Shown: positions 24,707 to 33,957 of the stretch, piece after piece
How the letters are laid out: every line of letters starts with the position of its first letter
Position numbering within the stretch: the first letter of the stretch is position 1
Assembly (NCBI GenBank): GCA_007692505.1
Contig: REBX01000143.1
Location: 1-38,733 of the forward strand
Origin: Gemmatimonadales bacterium
GTDB taxonomy: Bacteria > Gemmatimonadota > Gemmatimonadetes > Longimicrobiales > Gaopeijiaceae
Reading direction: 5' to 3'
DNA: 38,733 bases
Translations under genes and position numbers: made by a program
The notes under the pieces: model-generated
What the model saw: only the letters and a program-made list of their open reading frames with translations
Databases searched by the model: none
What the model was told of the DNA's origin: nothing

Positions 24707-25882
24707 TCAGCCGTCGGAGGAGGCCGAAAAGGAGGCCGATGAGGGGGCCGACGCCTCGGCGCCGGAGGCAGACGTGGCGGCCCGGGCCCGGGGACGGCGA
24801 GCCTTCCCGTCCTCCAGCTGCACCAGGGCGTTGGCCCGGAGCTGACCGCAGGCCGCATCGATGTCGCGGCCCCGCGGCTCCCGGACGGCGGCAGCCACCC
24901 CGGCCTCTTCCAGCGTGGCCCGGAAGTGCTCCACCCGGTCCGGGCGGGAGGGCAGCCAGTCCTGGTAGGGGATGGGGTTGAAGGGGATCAGGTTCACGAA
25001 GGCCCCCACGTCCAGAGCCATCCGGGCCAGCTTCGGGGCGAGCTCGGGGGCGTCGTTCCGGTCCCGGATCATGGTGTACTCGAAGGTGATCCGTCGGCCC
25101 CCGGCATCGCGGAACTCCCGGATTGCATCCATGAGCTCCGGGAGGGGGTGGCGCTTCTCCAGGGGGATGAGCTCGGCCCGGAGCGCCTCCTCCGGCGAGT
25201 GGAGCGAGATGGCCAGGCCGAACTGCTCCGGGCGGGAGGCCAGCTCCCGGATCCCGGGCACCACCCCCACGGTGGACACGGTGATCCGCCGGGCCCCGAG
25301 CCCCAGCCCCGAGTTCAGGATGGTGAGGGCCGGGTGCACCGCCTTCCGGTTCGCCAGGGGCTCGCCCATCCCCATGAAGACCACGTTGGTGATGGGTCCC
25401 CGGCCCCGCTCCCGGGCCCACCGGCCCGCTTCCCGGAACTGGGCGACGATCTCGCCGGCGGTGAGCTGGCGGCCGAAGCCGCCCCACCCGGTGGCGCAGA
25501 AGGTGCACCCCATGGCGCACCCGGCCTGGCTGGAGAGGCAGAGGGTGAGGCGGTCCGAGGTGGGGATGAGGACGGACTCGATGAGCTCGCCGTCCCGCAT
25601 CTGCCAGAGGTGCTTCGTGGTGCCGTCGGTGGAGACGGAGACCTGCGCCGCCTCGGGGGCCTCCACGAAGAACCGCGCCTCGAGTGCGTCCCGCTCCCCC
25701 TGCGGGAGGTTCGTCATGGCCTGGAAGTCGGAGACCCCGTGGTCATGGACCCACTCCCGGACCTGGGTGGCCCGGAAGGAGGGCTGGCGCCGCTCCGCGA
25801 AGTGGCGCTGGAGGACGGTGTCCAGCTCTCCGGGGACAAGGGAGAGGAGGTCGGTGCGAGGTGTGTCGGGCGTGGAGGTCAT
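24707..25882 (-). CDS. rlmN: Dual-specificity 23S rRNA/tRNA adenine-C2 methyltransferase RlmN
   Basis: A radical-SAM enzyme that methylates A2503 of 23S rRNA and A37 of some tRNAs. The product is 391 residues. The [4Fe-4S] motif CxxxCxxC is in SSQAGCAMGCTFCATG, and FMGMGEPLAN, STVGVVPGI, LAISLHS and FNPIPYQDW follow. The methyl-carrying Cys is in DIDAACGQL near the C-terminus. The last 30 residues are Ala/Ser-rich and non-conserved. The ATG at 25882 is preferred over a TTG 8 codons upstream (25906). Divergent from aspS across about 295 bp and convergent with lepB. Confidence 0.96.
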   Translation of the reverse strand: MTSTPDTPRTDLLSLVPGELDTVLQRHFAERRQPSFRATQVREWVHDHGVSDFQAMTNLPQGERDALEARFFVEAPEAAQVSVSTDGTTKHLWQMRDGELIESVLIPTSDRLTLCLSSQAGCAMGCTFCATGWGGFGRQLTAGEIVAQFREAGRWARERGRGPITNVVFMGMGEPLANRKAVHPALTILNSGLGLGARRITVSTVGVVPGIRELASRPEQFGLAISLHSPEEALRAELIPLEKRHPLPELMDAIREFRDAGGRRITFEYTMIRDRNDAPELAPKLARMALDVGAFVNLIPFNPIPYQDWLPSRPDRVEHFRATLEEAGVAAAVREPRGRDIDAACGQLRANALVQLEDGKARRPRARAATSASGAEASAPSSASFSASSDG

Positions 25883-25908
25883 TCTGGCCCCGGGCGGGGG
25901 GTGCAAGG

Positions 25909-25941
25909 CAGACGAGGGTTTCCTGGACAGACGAGGGTTTC
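25909..25941. repeat. 14-bp direct repeat between rlmN and aspS
   Basis: CAGACGAGGGTTTC occurs at 25909-25922 and 25928-25941, period 19 bp, perfect copies. It lies upstream of both divergent genes and immediately before the candidate aspS -35 box, so it could be a regulator site or a simple duplication. Confidence 0.8.
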
Positions 25942-25969
25942 TTGAGGCGGTCCGGACCCTCCGTTAACT
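25942..25969 (+). promoter_or_regulatory. Weak promoter candidate for the aspS operon
   Basis: TTGAGG (25942-25947), 16 bp, TTAACT (25964-25969). Only a partial consensus match, but TTAACTTAG is the one AT-rich spot in the divergent gap. It would give a leader of about 200 nt. Confidence 0.35.
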
Positions 25970-26077
25970 TAGCCCCGTCGGGGCTGCGGCCCCAACGCCT
26001 GCCCGGTCCCAAGTCCGCGCGGCCCCCCGGGGTGCGCAGCGGGTCGAGCCCGGCCGGCCGCCCCCGACGGACCGCCC

Positions 26078-26116
26078 AGGAGGGGACCGGCCGGCCGAGG
26101 GCCCCGGTCCCCTCCT
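26078..26116 (+). promoter_or_regulatory. Strong hairpin in the aspS leader
   Basis: A perfect 13-bp stem, AGGAGGGGACCGG (26078-26090) with CCGGTCCCCTCCT (26104-26116), and a 13-nt loop. It ends about 60 nt before the aspS ATG. A second small hairpin (AGCCCC/GGGGCT, 25971-25985) lies just after the promoter candidate. No U-tract follows, so it is not a simple terminator. Its role is unknown. Confidence 0.6.
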
Positions 26117-26177
26117 GCTTTCGGGGGGGCAGCGGCCTCCCGTCTCCCATCCTTCCCGGCACCCGGACCCTTCGTAC

Positions 26178-28061
26178 ATGACTTCCCGTCCCTCCCGTGC
26201 ATCCGACTCGACGCCCCCGCGCCATCCCACCCGCACCCGGACCACCCGGGCCGGGGCGCTTCGGGCCAGCGATGCCGGTACCGAGCAGGTCCTCACCGGG
26301 TGGGTCCATCGGCGACGGGACCTGGGCGGCGTGTACTTCGTGGACCTCCGGGATGCCGCCGGGCTCGCCCAGGTCTCGGTGGGGCCCGACTGGACGGGCG
26401 AGGAGAGCCTGGCCCTGGTCAGGGAGCTGGGCCCCGAGGACGTGATCCGGGTGGAGGGTCGGGTGGAGCTCCGCCCCGACGAGGCCCGGAACCCCGAGAT
26501 GGCCACCGGCGACGTGGAGCTCCGCGCCGTCCGGATCCAGCGCCTGAACCGGGCCCGGACCCCCGAGATCCCGGTCTACCTGGCCCCCGAGGAGACCCTC
26601 CCCTCGGAGAAGCTCCGCCTCCGGCACCGGAACCTGGACCTCCGGCGGGCCGAGCTGCAGCAGAACCTCCGGCTCCGACACGAGCTCGTCCTGGCCGTCC
26701 GCAACCACTTCGCCGAGCTGGGCTTCATGGAGGTGGAAACCCCCATCCTCACCAAGCCCACGCCGGAGGGAGCCCGGGACTACCTGGTCCCCAGCCGGGT
26801 CCACCCCGGGGAGTTCTACGCCCTGCCGCAGAGCCCCCAGCTCTACAAGCAGATCCTCATGACCTCGGGCTTCGACCGGTACATGCAGATCGCCCGCTGC
26901 TTCCGGGACGAGGACCTGCGGGCGGACCGCCAGCCCGAGTTCACCCAGATCGACGTGGAGGCGGCCTTCATCGAGGCCGACGACCTCATGGAGTGGATCG
27001 AGGGGCTCATGGAGACCCTGGCCGGGGTGGCCGGGGTGGGGGCCGAGGCCCCCTTCCAGCGCATGACCTGGGCCGACGCCATGGACCGGTACGGGTCCGA
27101 TCGGCCCGACCTCCGCTGGTCGCTGGAGCTGGAGGACTGGAGCGAGGCGCTGGCCGACACGGACGGCCGCATCCTCACCGGGGCCCTGGAGGCCGGCGGC
27201 CGGATCCGGGGCCTCCGCCTGGAGGGCGGGGCCCGGCTGAGCCGTCGCCAGGTGGAGGAGGTGGAGGCCGAGGCGAAGGCGGCAGGCGCACCGGGCCTCC
27301 TCTGGGCGAAGCGGACGGAGGACGGGGGCAGCGGCCCCCTCTCCCGCTGGATGGAGGAGCGCCACTGGGACGCGGTGGGCGCGGTACCCGGCGACCTCCT
27401 CCTGGCTGCAGCGGGGCCGGACCGCATGACCTCGCCGGCCCTCTCCGCCGCCCGGACCGCCGCCATTCGGGTCCTGGAGCTGCCGAAGGAGGAGGAGGAC
27501 GCCTGGCTGTGGGTCCTGGACTTCCCCCTCTTCGAGGAGGAGGATGGGGAGGTGTGGGCGAACCACCATCCCTTTGTCCTGCCCCACCCCGACGACGCGG
27601 ACCGGCTGGACGACGACCCCCTCTCCGTCCGGGGACTCGCGTATGATCTGGTGTACAATGGCTCGGAGCTGGGAAGCGGGAGCCTCCGGTGCCACGATCC
27701 GGCCCTGCAGCGCCGGATCCTCCGGATCCTGGGGCTCGAGGACGAGGAGATCGACCGGAAGTTCGGCTTCCTCCTGGAGGCGCTGGGCTCCGGCGCACCC
27801 CCCCACGGGGGGATCGCCCTGGGGCTGGATCGGATCGTGAAGGACTTCCTCGGGGTTCAGAGCCTGAGGGACGTGATCGCCTTCCCCAAGACGACGGCGG
27901 CGCGGGCCCTCTTCGAGGAGGCACCGGTGGCGGTGCCTCGGGCGGACCTGGAGGCGCTGGGGATCGAGGTGAGCCGGACGGCGGCCCCCTACCCGGAGGC
28001 TTCCGCCGCCGGGAGCGGACATGGGGCCGGCGAGGGCCGGCCAACACCAGGAGGCGCATGA
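26178..28061 (+). CDS. aspS: Aspartyl-tRNA synthetase (bacterial type)
   Basis: A class II synthetase charging tRNA-Asp (and possibly tRNA-Asn if non-discriminating). The product is 627 residues: an N-terminal OB anticodon-binding domain (about 25-135; GWVHRRRDLGGVYFVDLRD), then the catalytic core with motif 2 (RCFRDEDLRADRQPEFTQID). An inserted GAD domain (about 300-430) and motif 3 (GIALGLDRIV) follow. The ATG at 26178 adds a Thr/Arg-rich start of about 25 residues. First gene of the aspS-phoH-pgpH-ybeY-ubiB unit, overlapping phoH by 4 bp. Whether it also serves tRNA-Asn cannot be told here. Confidence 0.97.
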   Translation: MTSRPSRASDSTPPRHPTRTRTTRAGALRASDAGTEQVLTGWVHRRRDLGGVYFVDLRDAAGLAQVSVGPDWTGEESLALVRELGPEDVIRVEGRVELRPDEARNPEMATGDVELRAVRIQRLNRARTPEIPVYLAPEETLPSEKLRLRHRNLDLRRAELQQNLRLRHELVLAVRNHFAELGFMEVETPILTKPTPEGARDYLVPSRVHPGEFYALPQSPQLYKQILMTSGFDRYMQIARCFRDEDLRADRQPEFTQIDVEAAFIEADDLMEWIEGLMETLAGVAGVGAEAPFQRMTWADAMDRYGSDRPDLRWSLELEDWSEALADTDGRILTGALEAGGRIRGLRLEGGARLSRRQVEEVEAEAKAAGAPGLLWAKRTEDGGSGPLSRWMEERHWDAVGAVPGDLLLAAAGPDRMTSPALSAARTAAIRVLELPKEEEDAWLWVLDFPLFEEEDGEVWANHHPFVLPHPDDADRLDDDPLSVRGLAYDLVYNGSELGSGSLRCHDPALQRRILRILGLEDEEIDRKFGFLLEALGSGAPPHGGIALGLDRIVKDFLGVQSLRDVIAFPKTTAARALFEEAPVAVPRADLEALGIEVSRTAAPYPEASAAGSGHGAGEGRPTPGGA

Positions 28062-29152
28062 CGCAGACGGACCGGACCATGGTGGAACACCGACTCGACG
28101 CAGAGGGAGCCGACCAGCTCCTCCTGGCGGGAGTCAACGACAGTCACATGCAGGAGCTGGCCAGGATCTACGGGATCCGGGTCATCCTCCGGGGCGACCA
28201 GCTCATCCTATCCGGAGAGCTGGAACGCCTGGAACGAGCCGTTCCCGTGACCCAGCACCTCATCGAGCTGGCCCGTCTGCGGGCGCCCTTCAACGCCACC
28301 GACGTGGCCCGACTCTCGGAGGAGTTCGCACGGGACGGAGGCGGCCCGCCGCCGGAGCACGATGAACTCCGCATCGCCCTCCCGGGAACCCGAAAGGTGG
28401 TGGTCCCCCGGAGTCGGGGTCAGGGCGGCTACCTGGAGTCCATCCGGGACCACGACATCGTGGTGGGGATCGGGCCTGCCGGTACCGGGAAGACCTACCT
28501 GGCCGTGGCCGCTGCGGTGAACGCCCTATACCGCAAGCGGGTGAAGCGGATCATCCTGGCCCGGCCGGCCGTGGAGGCCGGCGAGAACCTGGGGTTCCTC
28601 CCCGGTGACCTGCAGGAGAAGGTGGACCCGTACCTGCGGCCCCTGTACGACGCCCTGGAGGACATGATGCCGGCGGATCGGGTCCAGCGGGCGCTGGAGG
28701 AGCGCACCATCGAGATCGCCCCCCTGGCCTACATGCGGGGACGGACCCTCTCCGACGCCTTCGTGATCCTGGACGAGTCCCAGAACGCCACCTCGGCGCA
28801 GATGAAGATGTTCCTCACCCGCCTGGGGCTGAACTCCCAGGTGGTGATCACCGGCGACAAGACCCAGATCGACCTGCAGCGCCCCTCCGACTCGGGCCTT
28901 CTACAGATCGAGCGGGTCCTGTCGGGGATCGACGGCATCGAGTTCGTCTACCTGGACGAGACCGACGTGGTGCGCCACCGCCTGGTGAAGGACATCATCC
29001 GGGCCTACGCCCTGGCCGACGCCGAGGACGAGGCTGCCGAAGCCTCAGGGCCCGGTGACCGGATTCCCGGCGAGCTCGGCGGCGGGGACGAAAGCCCGCC
29101 CTCCGTGGAACTCGTGCCCCCCGGGGCGGGGTCGGGAGAGGAATCGGGGTGA
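28058..29152 (+). CDS. phoH: PhoH-like ATPase
   Basis: A P-loop NTPase of the PhoH family, generally linked to RNA metabolism and often encoded next to ybeY. The product is 364 residues. Walker A is GPAGTGKT (139-146) and Walker B AFVILDESQN; ITGDKTQIDLQ is also typical. The first 100 residues resemble the KH-like N-terminal region of this group. The C-terminal 45 residues are acidic and Gly-rich. The ATG overlaps the aspS stop (ATGA), with AGGAGG only 3 nt upstream, so a second Met 21 nt later is possible. It overlaps pgpH by 4 bp (GTGA). Confidence 0.95.
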   Translation: MTQTDRTMVEHRLDAEGADQLLLAGVNDSHMQELARIYGIRVILRGDQLILSGELERLERAVPVTQHLIELARLRAPFNATDVARLSEEFARDGGGPPPEHDELRIALPGTRKVVVPRSRGQGGYLESIRDHDIVVGIGPAGTGKTYLAVAAAVNALYRKRVKRIILARPAVEAGENLGFLPGDLQEKVDPYLRPLYDALEDMMPADRVQRALEERTIEIAPLAYMRGRTLSDAFVILDESQNATSAQMKMFLTRLGLNSQVVITGDKTQIDLQRPSDSGLLQIERVLSGIDGIEFVYLDETDVVRHRLVKDIIRAYALADAEDEAAEASGPGDRIPGELGGGDESPPSVELVPPGAGSGEESG

Positions 29153-31674
29153 GCCGTCGGAAGATGAAGGCGCAGGGGCGGGCCGAGTTGGCTCTCCAGA
29201 CCCTTTCCACGCCTCCGGACCAGGAGCGGGGCTGGGGTCCGCGCCTTCGTCACCATGGAGCCCGCATCGGGCTCCTCCTGGTCCTGGCCGCGGCCATCAC
29301 CTTCCTCTTCCCCCCCGAGCCCGGCCTGGACATGGGCCGCTTCGAGGTGGGGATGGTGTCCGACGAGGACGTCATTGCCTCGGTGAGCTTCGGGGTTCCC
29401 AAGAACTCCCGGGAGCTGGAGCGGGAGCGGGAACAGGCGGCGGCCTCCGTCCCGCCCACCTTCGAGCGCGACGGGGAGGCAGCGGAGTCCGTCCAGGCAT
29501 CCCTGGAGGAGTTCTTCGACCAGGTGGACGAGGCGGCGAACCGGGACGAGGAACCGGAGGAGGCCCTGGCCGAACTCCTGGAAGAGAGGGGCGTCCCCGC
29601 CAGCGACGTCCAGAAGGAACGCCTCCTGGACCCCGAAGTCCGCCGGGTCCTCCGGGATGCCGCACTCCGATCCGCTGAGGAACTCCTCCCCCGGGGCGTC
29701 CTGGACGACGGGGCCTCCCTGGAGCCCCTGGTCGCCCGGATCCTGGAGGTGACTCCCGAGGGCCAGGAGCGCTACATCTCCCGGGACGCCATCCTCACGG
29801 CCCGGGAGTTCTACCAGGAGGCGTCTGCATTCCTCCCGCCGGATGCCGGCTCCGATGTGGACGACCTGCTCCGCCTGGCCCTCATCCGGTTCCTGGAGCC
29901 CACCCTCCGCTACGACCAGGAGGCCACGGAGCGGGACCGGGATGCCTCCCGCCGGGCCGTGCCCACCACCCGGGCCACCGTCCTCCAGGGAGAGGCCATC
30001 GTCCGGGCGAACCAGCAGGTGGGGGAGAGCGAGGTGGAGCGCCTCCAGGCGTACGAGGAGGCCCTCCGGGACCAGGGCCATCTGGAGGACGCGGGACTCC
30101 GCCTGGGGGCACTGGCGGGGAGCGTCATCCTGAACCTCCTGGTCCTGGGGGTCCTGGGGTTCTACCTCTACCTCTTCCGTCCCCGGATCTACACGAACTA
30201 CCGTTGGGTCCTCCTCCAGGGGGCCCTCATCCTCTCCTTTGCCGGGGTGGCCGGCCTGGTGGCTCGCCACGGCCTCCCGGTGGAGCTCCTCCCGGTGGCC
30301 TTCGTGGCCCTGGCCTCCGCGGTGCTCTGGGACGGGCGCATCGCCCTGGTCCTCACCGTGGTCCTGGCCGTCCTGGCCGGGATCCAGCCCCCCTTCCAGA
30401 GCCTCCATGCCTGGCTCCCGGTGTTCGTGGCCGGTGCCGCGGCGGCCCTTTCGGTGCGGGCTGTCCGGAGGCGGGCCCAGACCTGGGTCTTCATCGCCAT
30501 CATCGCCGCCTCGTACCTGGTGACCATCGCCATGCTGGGGCTCGTGACGGGGCGGGAGTTCCAGGCCGTGGCCACCTCGGCGGGGTGGGCCACCGGAAAC
30601 ACGGTGGCCAGCGCCATTCTGGCCATGGGCTTCCTCCCGGTCTTCGAGTGGTTCACCCGGATCACCACGGACCAGACCCTCCTGGAGTGGGCCGACCCAA
30701 ACCGCCCCCTCCTGAAGCGCCTCTCCATGGAGGCCCCGGGAACGTACGCCCACACCATCAACGTCGCGAACCTGTCGGAGGCGGCGGCCAACGCCATCGG
30801 AGCCAACGGCCTCCTCTGCCGGGTGGGGGTCTACTACCACGACGTGGGGAAGATGCTCAAGCCCCAGTACTTCATCGAGAACCAGCCCGGCGGCCGGAAC
30901 CCCCACGACAAGCTGAAGCCCGCCACCTCGGCCACCATCGTCCGGGAGCACGTCACCGAGGGCCTGAAGATGGCCCGGGAGGCGAACCTCCCCCAGGTCC
31001 TCCTGGACTTCATCCCGGAGCACCACGGCACCCAGGTCATCTCCTACTTCCTGGAGAAGGCCCGGGCCGAGGCGGAGGCCGCCGGAAAGCCGCCCCCGGA
31101 CCCGGAGGCGTTCCGCTACCCGGGCCCCCGGCCCCGCTCCCGGGAGACCGCCGTGGTCATGCTGGCGGACTCGGTGGAGTCGGCCACCCGCACCCTGCAG
31201 GACCCCACTCCGGAGCGGGTCCGGAACCTCATCGAGACCATCGTGGACTCGAAGGTCCGGGACGGGCAGCTGGACGAGGCCCCCCTGACGCTCCGGTGCA
31301 TGGGGACGATCAAGGCCTCCTTCGAGAAGGTCCTGGCCGGTCTGTACCACCACCGCATCGACTACCCCGAGACCCGGCACCTCACCGAGTCGCCCACCGG
31401 GGCGGAGAAGGGCGGAGGAGACGACTCCGCCGGGGCCCCGGAATCCGGGACCGACCCAGGGGACGCCGCCCCGGGCGAGAAGGGCGGCGAGAAGGGCGAT
31501 GAGAAAGGCGACGAGAGTGGAGGCGAGGGCCGGACCCCGGAGGCGCAACCCTCGGAGGACGAGGATCGCCCGTCCCCGAACCTGCGCCGCCCCACTCCCC
31601 TGGATGCCGCCCGCACCTCCGGCGCCGCCGCCCCGTCGCTCTTCCCGCCGGAAGAGCCGGACGAGGAACGGTAG
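29149..31674 (+). CDS. 7TM-HD phosphodiesterase, PgpH family
   Basis: A membrane protein predicted to hydrolyse cyclic di-AMP. The product is 841 residues: a cytoplasmic start, one membrane segment (about 40-56) and a large extracytoplasmic 7TMR-HDED-type region (about 60-320). A cluster of membrane helices (about 325-505) is followed by a cytoplasmic HD domain with TYAHTINVANL, YYHDVGKM, REHVTEGL, EHHGT and LADSVESA. The tail of about 100 residues (745-841) is Gly/Lys/Glu/Asp-rich and outside the family. The GTG at 29149 overlaps the phoH stop. The phoH-pgpH-ybeY order is common and supports the call. It implies c-di-AMP signalling in this organism. Confidence 0.93.
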   Translation: MSRRKMKAQGRAELALQTLSTPPDQERGWGPRLRHHGARIGLLLVLAAAITFLFPPEPGLDMGRFEVGMVSDEDVIASVSFGVPKNSRELEREREQAAASVPPTFERDGEAAESVQASLEEFFDQVDEAANRDEEPEEALAELLEERGVPASDVQKERLLDPEVRRVLRDAALRSAEELLPRGVLDDGASLEPLVARILEVTPEGQERYISRDAILTAREFYQEASAFLPPDAGSDVDDLLRLALIRFLEPTLRYDQEATERDRDASRRAVPTTRATVLQGEAIVRANQQVGESEVERLQAYEEALRDQGHLEDAGLRLGALAGSVILNLLVLGVLGFYLYLFRPRIYTNYRWVLLQGALILSFAGVAGLVARHGLPVELLPVAFVALASAVLWDGRIALVLTVVLAVLAGIQPPFQSLHAWLPVFVAGAAAALSVRAVRRRAQTWVFIAIIAASYLVTIAMLGLVTGREFQAVATSAGWATGNTVASAILAMGFLPVFEWFTRITTDQTLLEWADPNRPLLKRLSMEAPGTYAHTINVANLSEAAANAIGANGLLCRVGVYYHDVGKMLKPQYFIENQPGGRNPHDKLKPATSATIVREHVTEGLKMAREANLPQVLLDFIPEHHGTQVISYFLEKARAEAEAAGKPPPDPEAFRYPGPRPRSRETAVVMLADSVESATRTLQDPTPERVRNLIETIVDSKVRDGQLDEAPLTLRCMGTIKASFEKVLAGLYHHRIDYPETRHLTESPTGAEKGGGDDSAGAPESGTDPGDAAPGEKGGEKGDEKGDESGGEGRTPEAQPSEDEDRPSPNLRRPTPLDAARTSGAAAPSLFPPEEPDEER

Positions 31675-31675
31675 G

Positions 31676-32185
31676 GTGGAGGTGCCGGAGCTCGGGATCG
31701 AGATCCAGGTCCCGTCGGGACGAGACGTTCCCCGGGAGCGCATCGAGGCCGCACTACATCGGGCACTGGAGCTCGGGGGTCCCCGGGCGGAGGATGGGGC
31801 CCGCGTCCCCTCGGCCCCCGGGGCGCCCTCCCCCAACCCCCCCAACCCCGGGGCCGCTCCGGTGGAGCTCTCCGTCACCTTCCTGGAGGACGACCCCATC
31901 CGGGCGCTGAACCGGGAGTGGCTCGAGCACGACTGGGTGCCCGACGTCCTCTCCTTCGAGCTGGGCGAGGGCGGGATCCTGGCCGGCGACATCTACGTGG
32001 GGCTGGACCAGGCGGCCCGGCAGGCGGAGGAGGCCGGCGTGCCCCTGGAGGAGGAGCTGGTGCGGCTGGCGCTCCACGGCGCGCTCCACGTCCTGGGCTT
32101 CGACCACCCCGAGGCGGCGGAGGACCGGGCCGAAAGCCCCCTCTACCGCCGGCAGGAAGCCATCCTCCGGGAGGTCTTCCCGTGA
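31676..32185 (+). CDS. ybeY: Endoribonuclease YbeY (rRNA maturation factor)
   Basis: A single-strand-specific zinc endoribonuclease acting in 16S rRNA maturation and ribosome quality control. The product is 169 residues from the GTG at 31676, 1 bp after the pgpH stop, with GAGGA about 8 nt upstream. The zinc motif HGxLHxxGxDH is present as HGALHVLGFDH, and VPDVLSFEL precedes it as usual. A Pro/Ala-rich loop (about residues 38-60) is inserted after the first strand. It overlaps the next gene by 4 bp (GTGA). Confidence 0.95.
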   Translation: MEVPELGIEIQVPSGRDVPRERIEAALHRALELGGPRAEDGARVPSAPGAPSPNPPNPGAAPVELSVTFLEDDPIRALNREWLEHDWVPDVLSFELGEGGILAGDIYVGLDQAARQAEEAGVPLEEELVRLALHGALHVLGFDHPEAAEDRAESPLYRRQEAILREVFP

Positions 32186-33957
32186 GGCGGATGGTGAGGG
32201 GCGTCGTGATCCTGGTCCGCTTCCTGCCCTACCTGGTGGCCTTCCTCCGGGACCGGAAGCGCTTCTTCCTCCTGGGCTCCCCGGCGCGGCGGAAGCCCGG
32301 CCACCACGACCGGCGCGCCGACCGGCTGGCGGCCACCATCGCCTTGCTGGGCCCCACCTTCATCAAGCTGGCCCAGATCTTCAGCGCCCGGGCCGACCTC
32401 TTCCCCGAGCCGTACCTCTCCGCCATCGGCACCCTGCAGGACCAGGTCCCGCCGGTGCCCACGGAAGGGGTGCGGGAGGTCATCGTGAGGGAGCTGGGGC
32501 AGCCCCTGGAGGACGTCTTCGACGACTTCGAGGACGAGCCCATGGCGGCGGCCTCGCTGGGGCAGGTGCACCGGGCCGGCTGGCAGGGCCGGAAGGTGGT
32601 GGTGAAGGTGCTCCGGCCCGGGGTGGAGGAGATGGTGGCGCTGGACCTGGCCCTCTCCTTCCGGATCCTCTTCTGGCTCAACGTCCTCTTCCCCAACCAC
32701 CACACCGAGGGGATCACCAATGTGGTCCGGGAGTTCTCGGTGCGGGTGCGGGAGGAGATGGACTTCCGCTCCGAGGCCGCCAACATCGAGCGCTTCGAGC
32801 GGATGGCCCGGAAGATGCCCGGCGTCCGGGTGCCCCACGTGCACCGCGACGTCACCACCCGGCGGGTCCTGGTCATGGAGCGCATGGAGGGGACGAAGGT
32901 GGACCGCCTCCAGGACCGCTTCGCCTCCGGGGAGCTGGACTTCGACGAGATCATGGGGCGCCTCACCGGGCTCTACCTCCGCATGATGCTCATGGACGGC
33001 TTCCTCCACGCGGACCCCCACCCCGGGAACCTCCTGGTCTCGCCGGAGGGCGACCTGGTGATCCTGGACTGGGGGATGGCGCTGGAGGTGCCCCGCTGGA
33101 CCCGCGACACGATCCTCTCCATCGCCCTGGCCACCGAGCGCGACGACCTGGACGGGATGATCAACGGGATGTACCGGCTGGGGATGATCTCGCCGGAGGT
33201 CCCCCGGGGAGACGTGCGGGAGGCGGCCATCGAGGTCATGCGGATCATGGAGCGGGCCCGGACCTCCTCCCGGGAGCGTGTGCAGGAGATTGTCCAGGAG
33301 GTGTGGGACACCTTCTACACCTGGCCCCTCCTCCTCCCCCAGGAGCTCGTCTACTTCTTCCGGGCCGCGGTCCTCCTGGAGGGGATCGGGTTCCGGTACG
33401 ACCCGGACTTCAACGGCCTCTTCCTGATCCGCCGGGTGGTGGCGGAGCATCGCCGGGAGCTCCTGAAGGAGACCGCACGGGAGCCGGTGACCATGGCGAA
33501 GGACGTGCTCACCGAGGCCGTCCAGTCCCTCCGCTCGGTGCGGGACCTCCTGGGCCGACTGGAGCGGGAGGAGTTCCGGGTGCGGGTGCATCCCCGGGAC
33601 GCCCGGAGCCAGGAGCGCTTCCTCCACCTGCAGGCCCGCCGCCTCCTCCTCAGCGTCTTCGCCACGGCCACGGCCCTCATCTCGGCGATCCTCTACATCG
33701 CCATCGGGAACGTGTGGCTCCTGGCGGCCGGGCTCCTGGCGGCCCTCGTCATGTTCCTCCTCACCCTCATCGTGCCCACCCACCTCCTGGAGTACCCCCT
33801 CCGCCACGCCCGAGGGCTCAGGCCGGGGATGGGCGGCGGTCCTGGTGGTGGAATGGGTGGGGGAACGGGCGGAGGAATGGGAGGGGGGAGGGCGTCCGGG
33901 GCGGATTCGGGTTCGCGGGCGGGTGCCCCTGAAGATCGGGGCCCCTCCGCTTCGTAG
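32182..33957 (+). CDS. UbiB/ABC1 family atypical kinase with Gly/Met-rich tail
   Basis: An ABC1/ADCK/UbiB-family protein, often tied to isoprenoid-quinone synthesis or lipid handling at the membrane. The product is 591 residues. The N-terminal family motif KxGQ reads KLAQ here (62-65). The Ala-rich loop AAASLGQVHRA, the lysine in VVVKVLRPG, MDFRSEAANIERF, HADPHPGNLL and DWGMALE are clear. Two C-terminal membrane segments (about 505-550) are typical. The last 45 residues include GMGGGPGGGMGGGTGGGMGG, a low-complexity repeat. The GTG at 32182 overlaps the ybeY stop. No quinone-synthesis genes are nearby, so the pathway is not fixed. Confidence 0.92.
   Translation: MRRMVRGVVILVRFLPYLVAFLRDRKRFFLLGSPARRKPGHHDRRADRLAATIALLGPTFIKLAQIFSARADLFPEPYLSAIGTLQDQVPPVPTEGVREVIVRELGQPLEDVFDDFEDEPMAAASLGQVHRAGWQGRKVVVKVLRPGVEEMVALDLALSFRILFWLNVLFPNHHTEGITNVVREFSVRVREEMDFRSEAANIERFERMARKMPGVRVPHVHRDVTTRRVLVMERMEGTKVDRLQDRFASGELDFDEIMGRLTGLYLRMMLMDGFLHADPHPGNLLVSPEGDLVILDWGMALEVPRWTRDTILSIALATERDDLDGMINGMYRLGMISPEVPRGDVREAAIEVMRIMERARTSSRERVQEIVQEVWDTFYTWPLLLPQELVYFFRAAVLLEGIGFRYDPDFNGLFLIRRVVAEHRRELLKETAREPVTMAKDVLTEAVQSLRSVRDLLGRLEREEFRVRVHPRDARSQERFLHLQARRLLLSVFATATALISAILYIAIGNVWLLAAGLLAALVMFLLTLIVPTHLLEYPLRHARGLRPGMGGGPGGGMGGGTGGGMGGGRASGADSGSRAGAPEDRGPSAS

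Noticed and set aside
26070-26130. A T-box riboswitch upstream of aspS
   Set aside because: GGGGACCGG faintly recalls the T-box sequence, but the conserved AGGGUGGNACCGCG, a specifier loop and a terminator with a U-tract are missing.
29005-31992. A 995-codon open frame on the minus strand
   Set aside because: It mirrors pgpH and ybeY. Long antisense frames are expected in GC-rich coding DNA; the translation is low-complexity Gly/His/Asp-rich with no motif.
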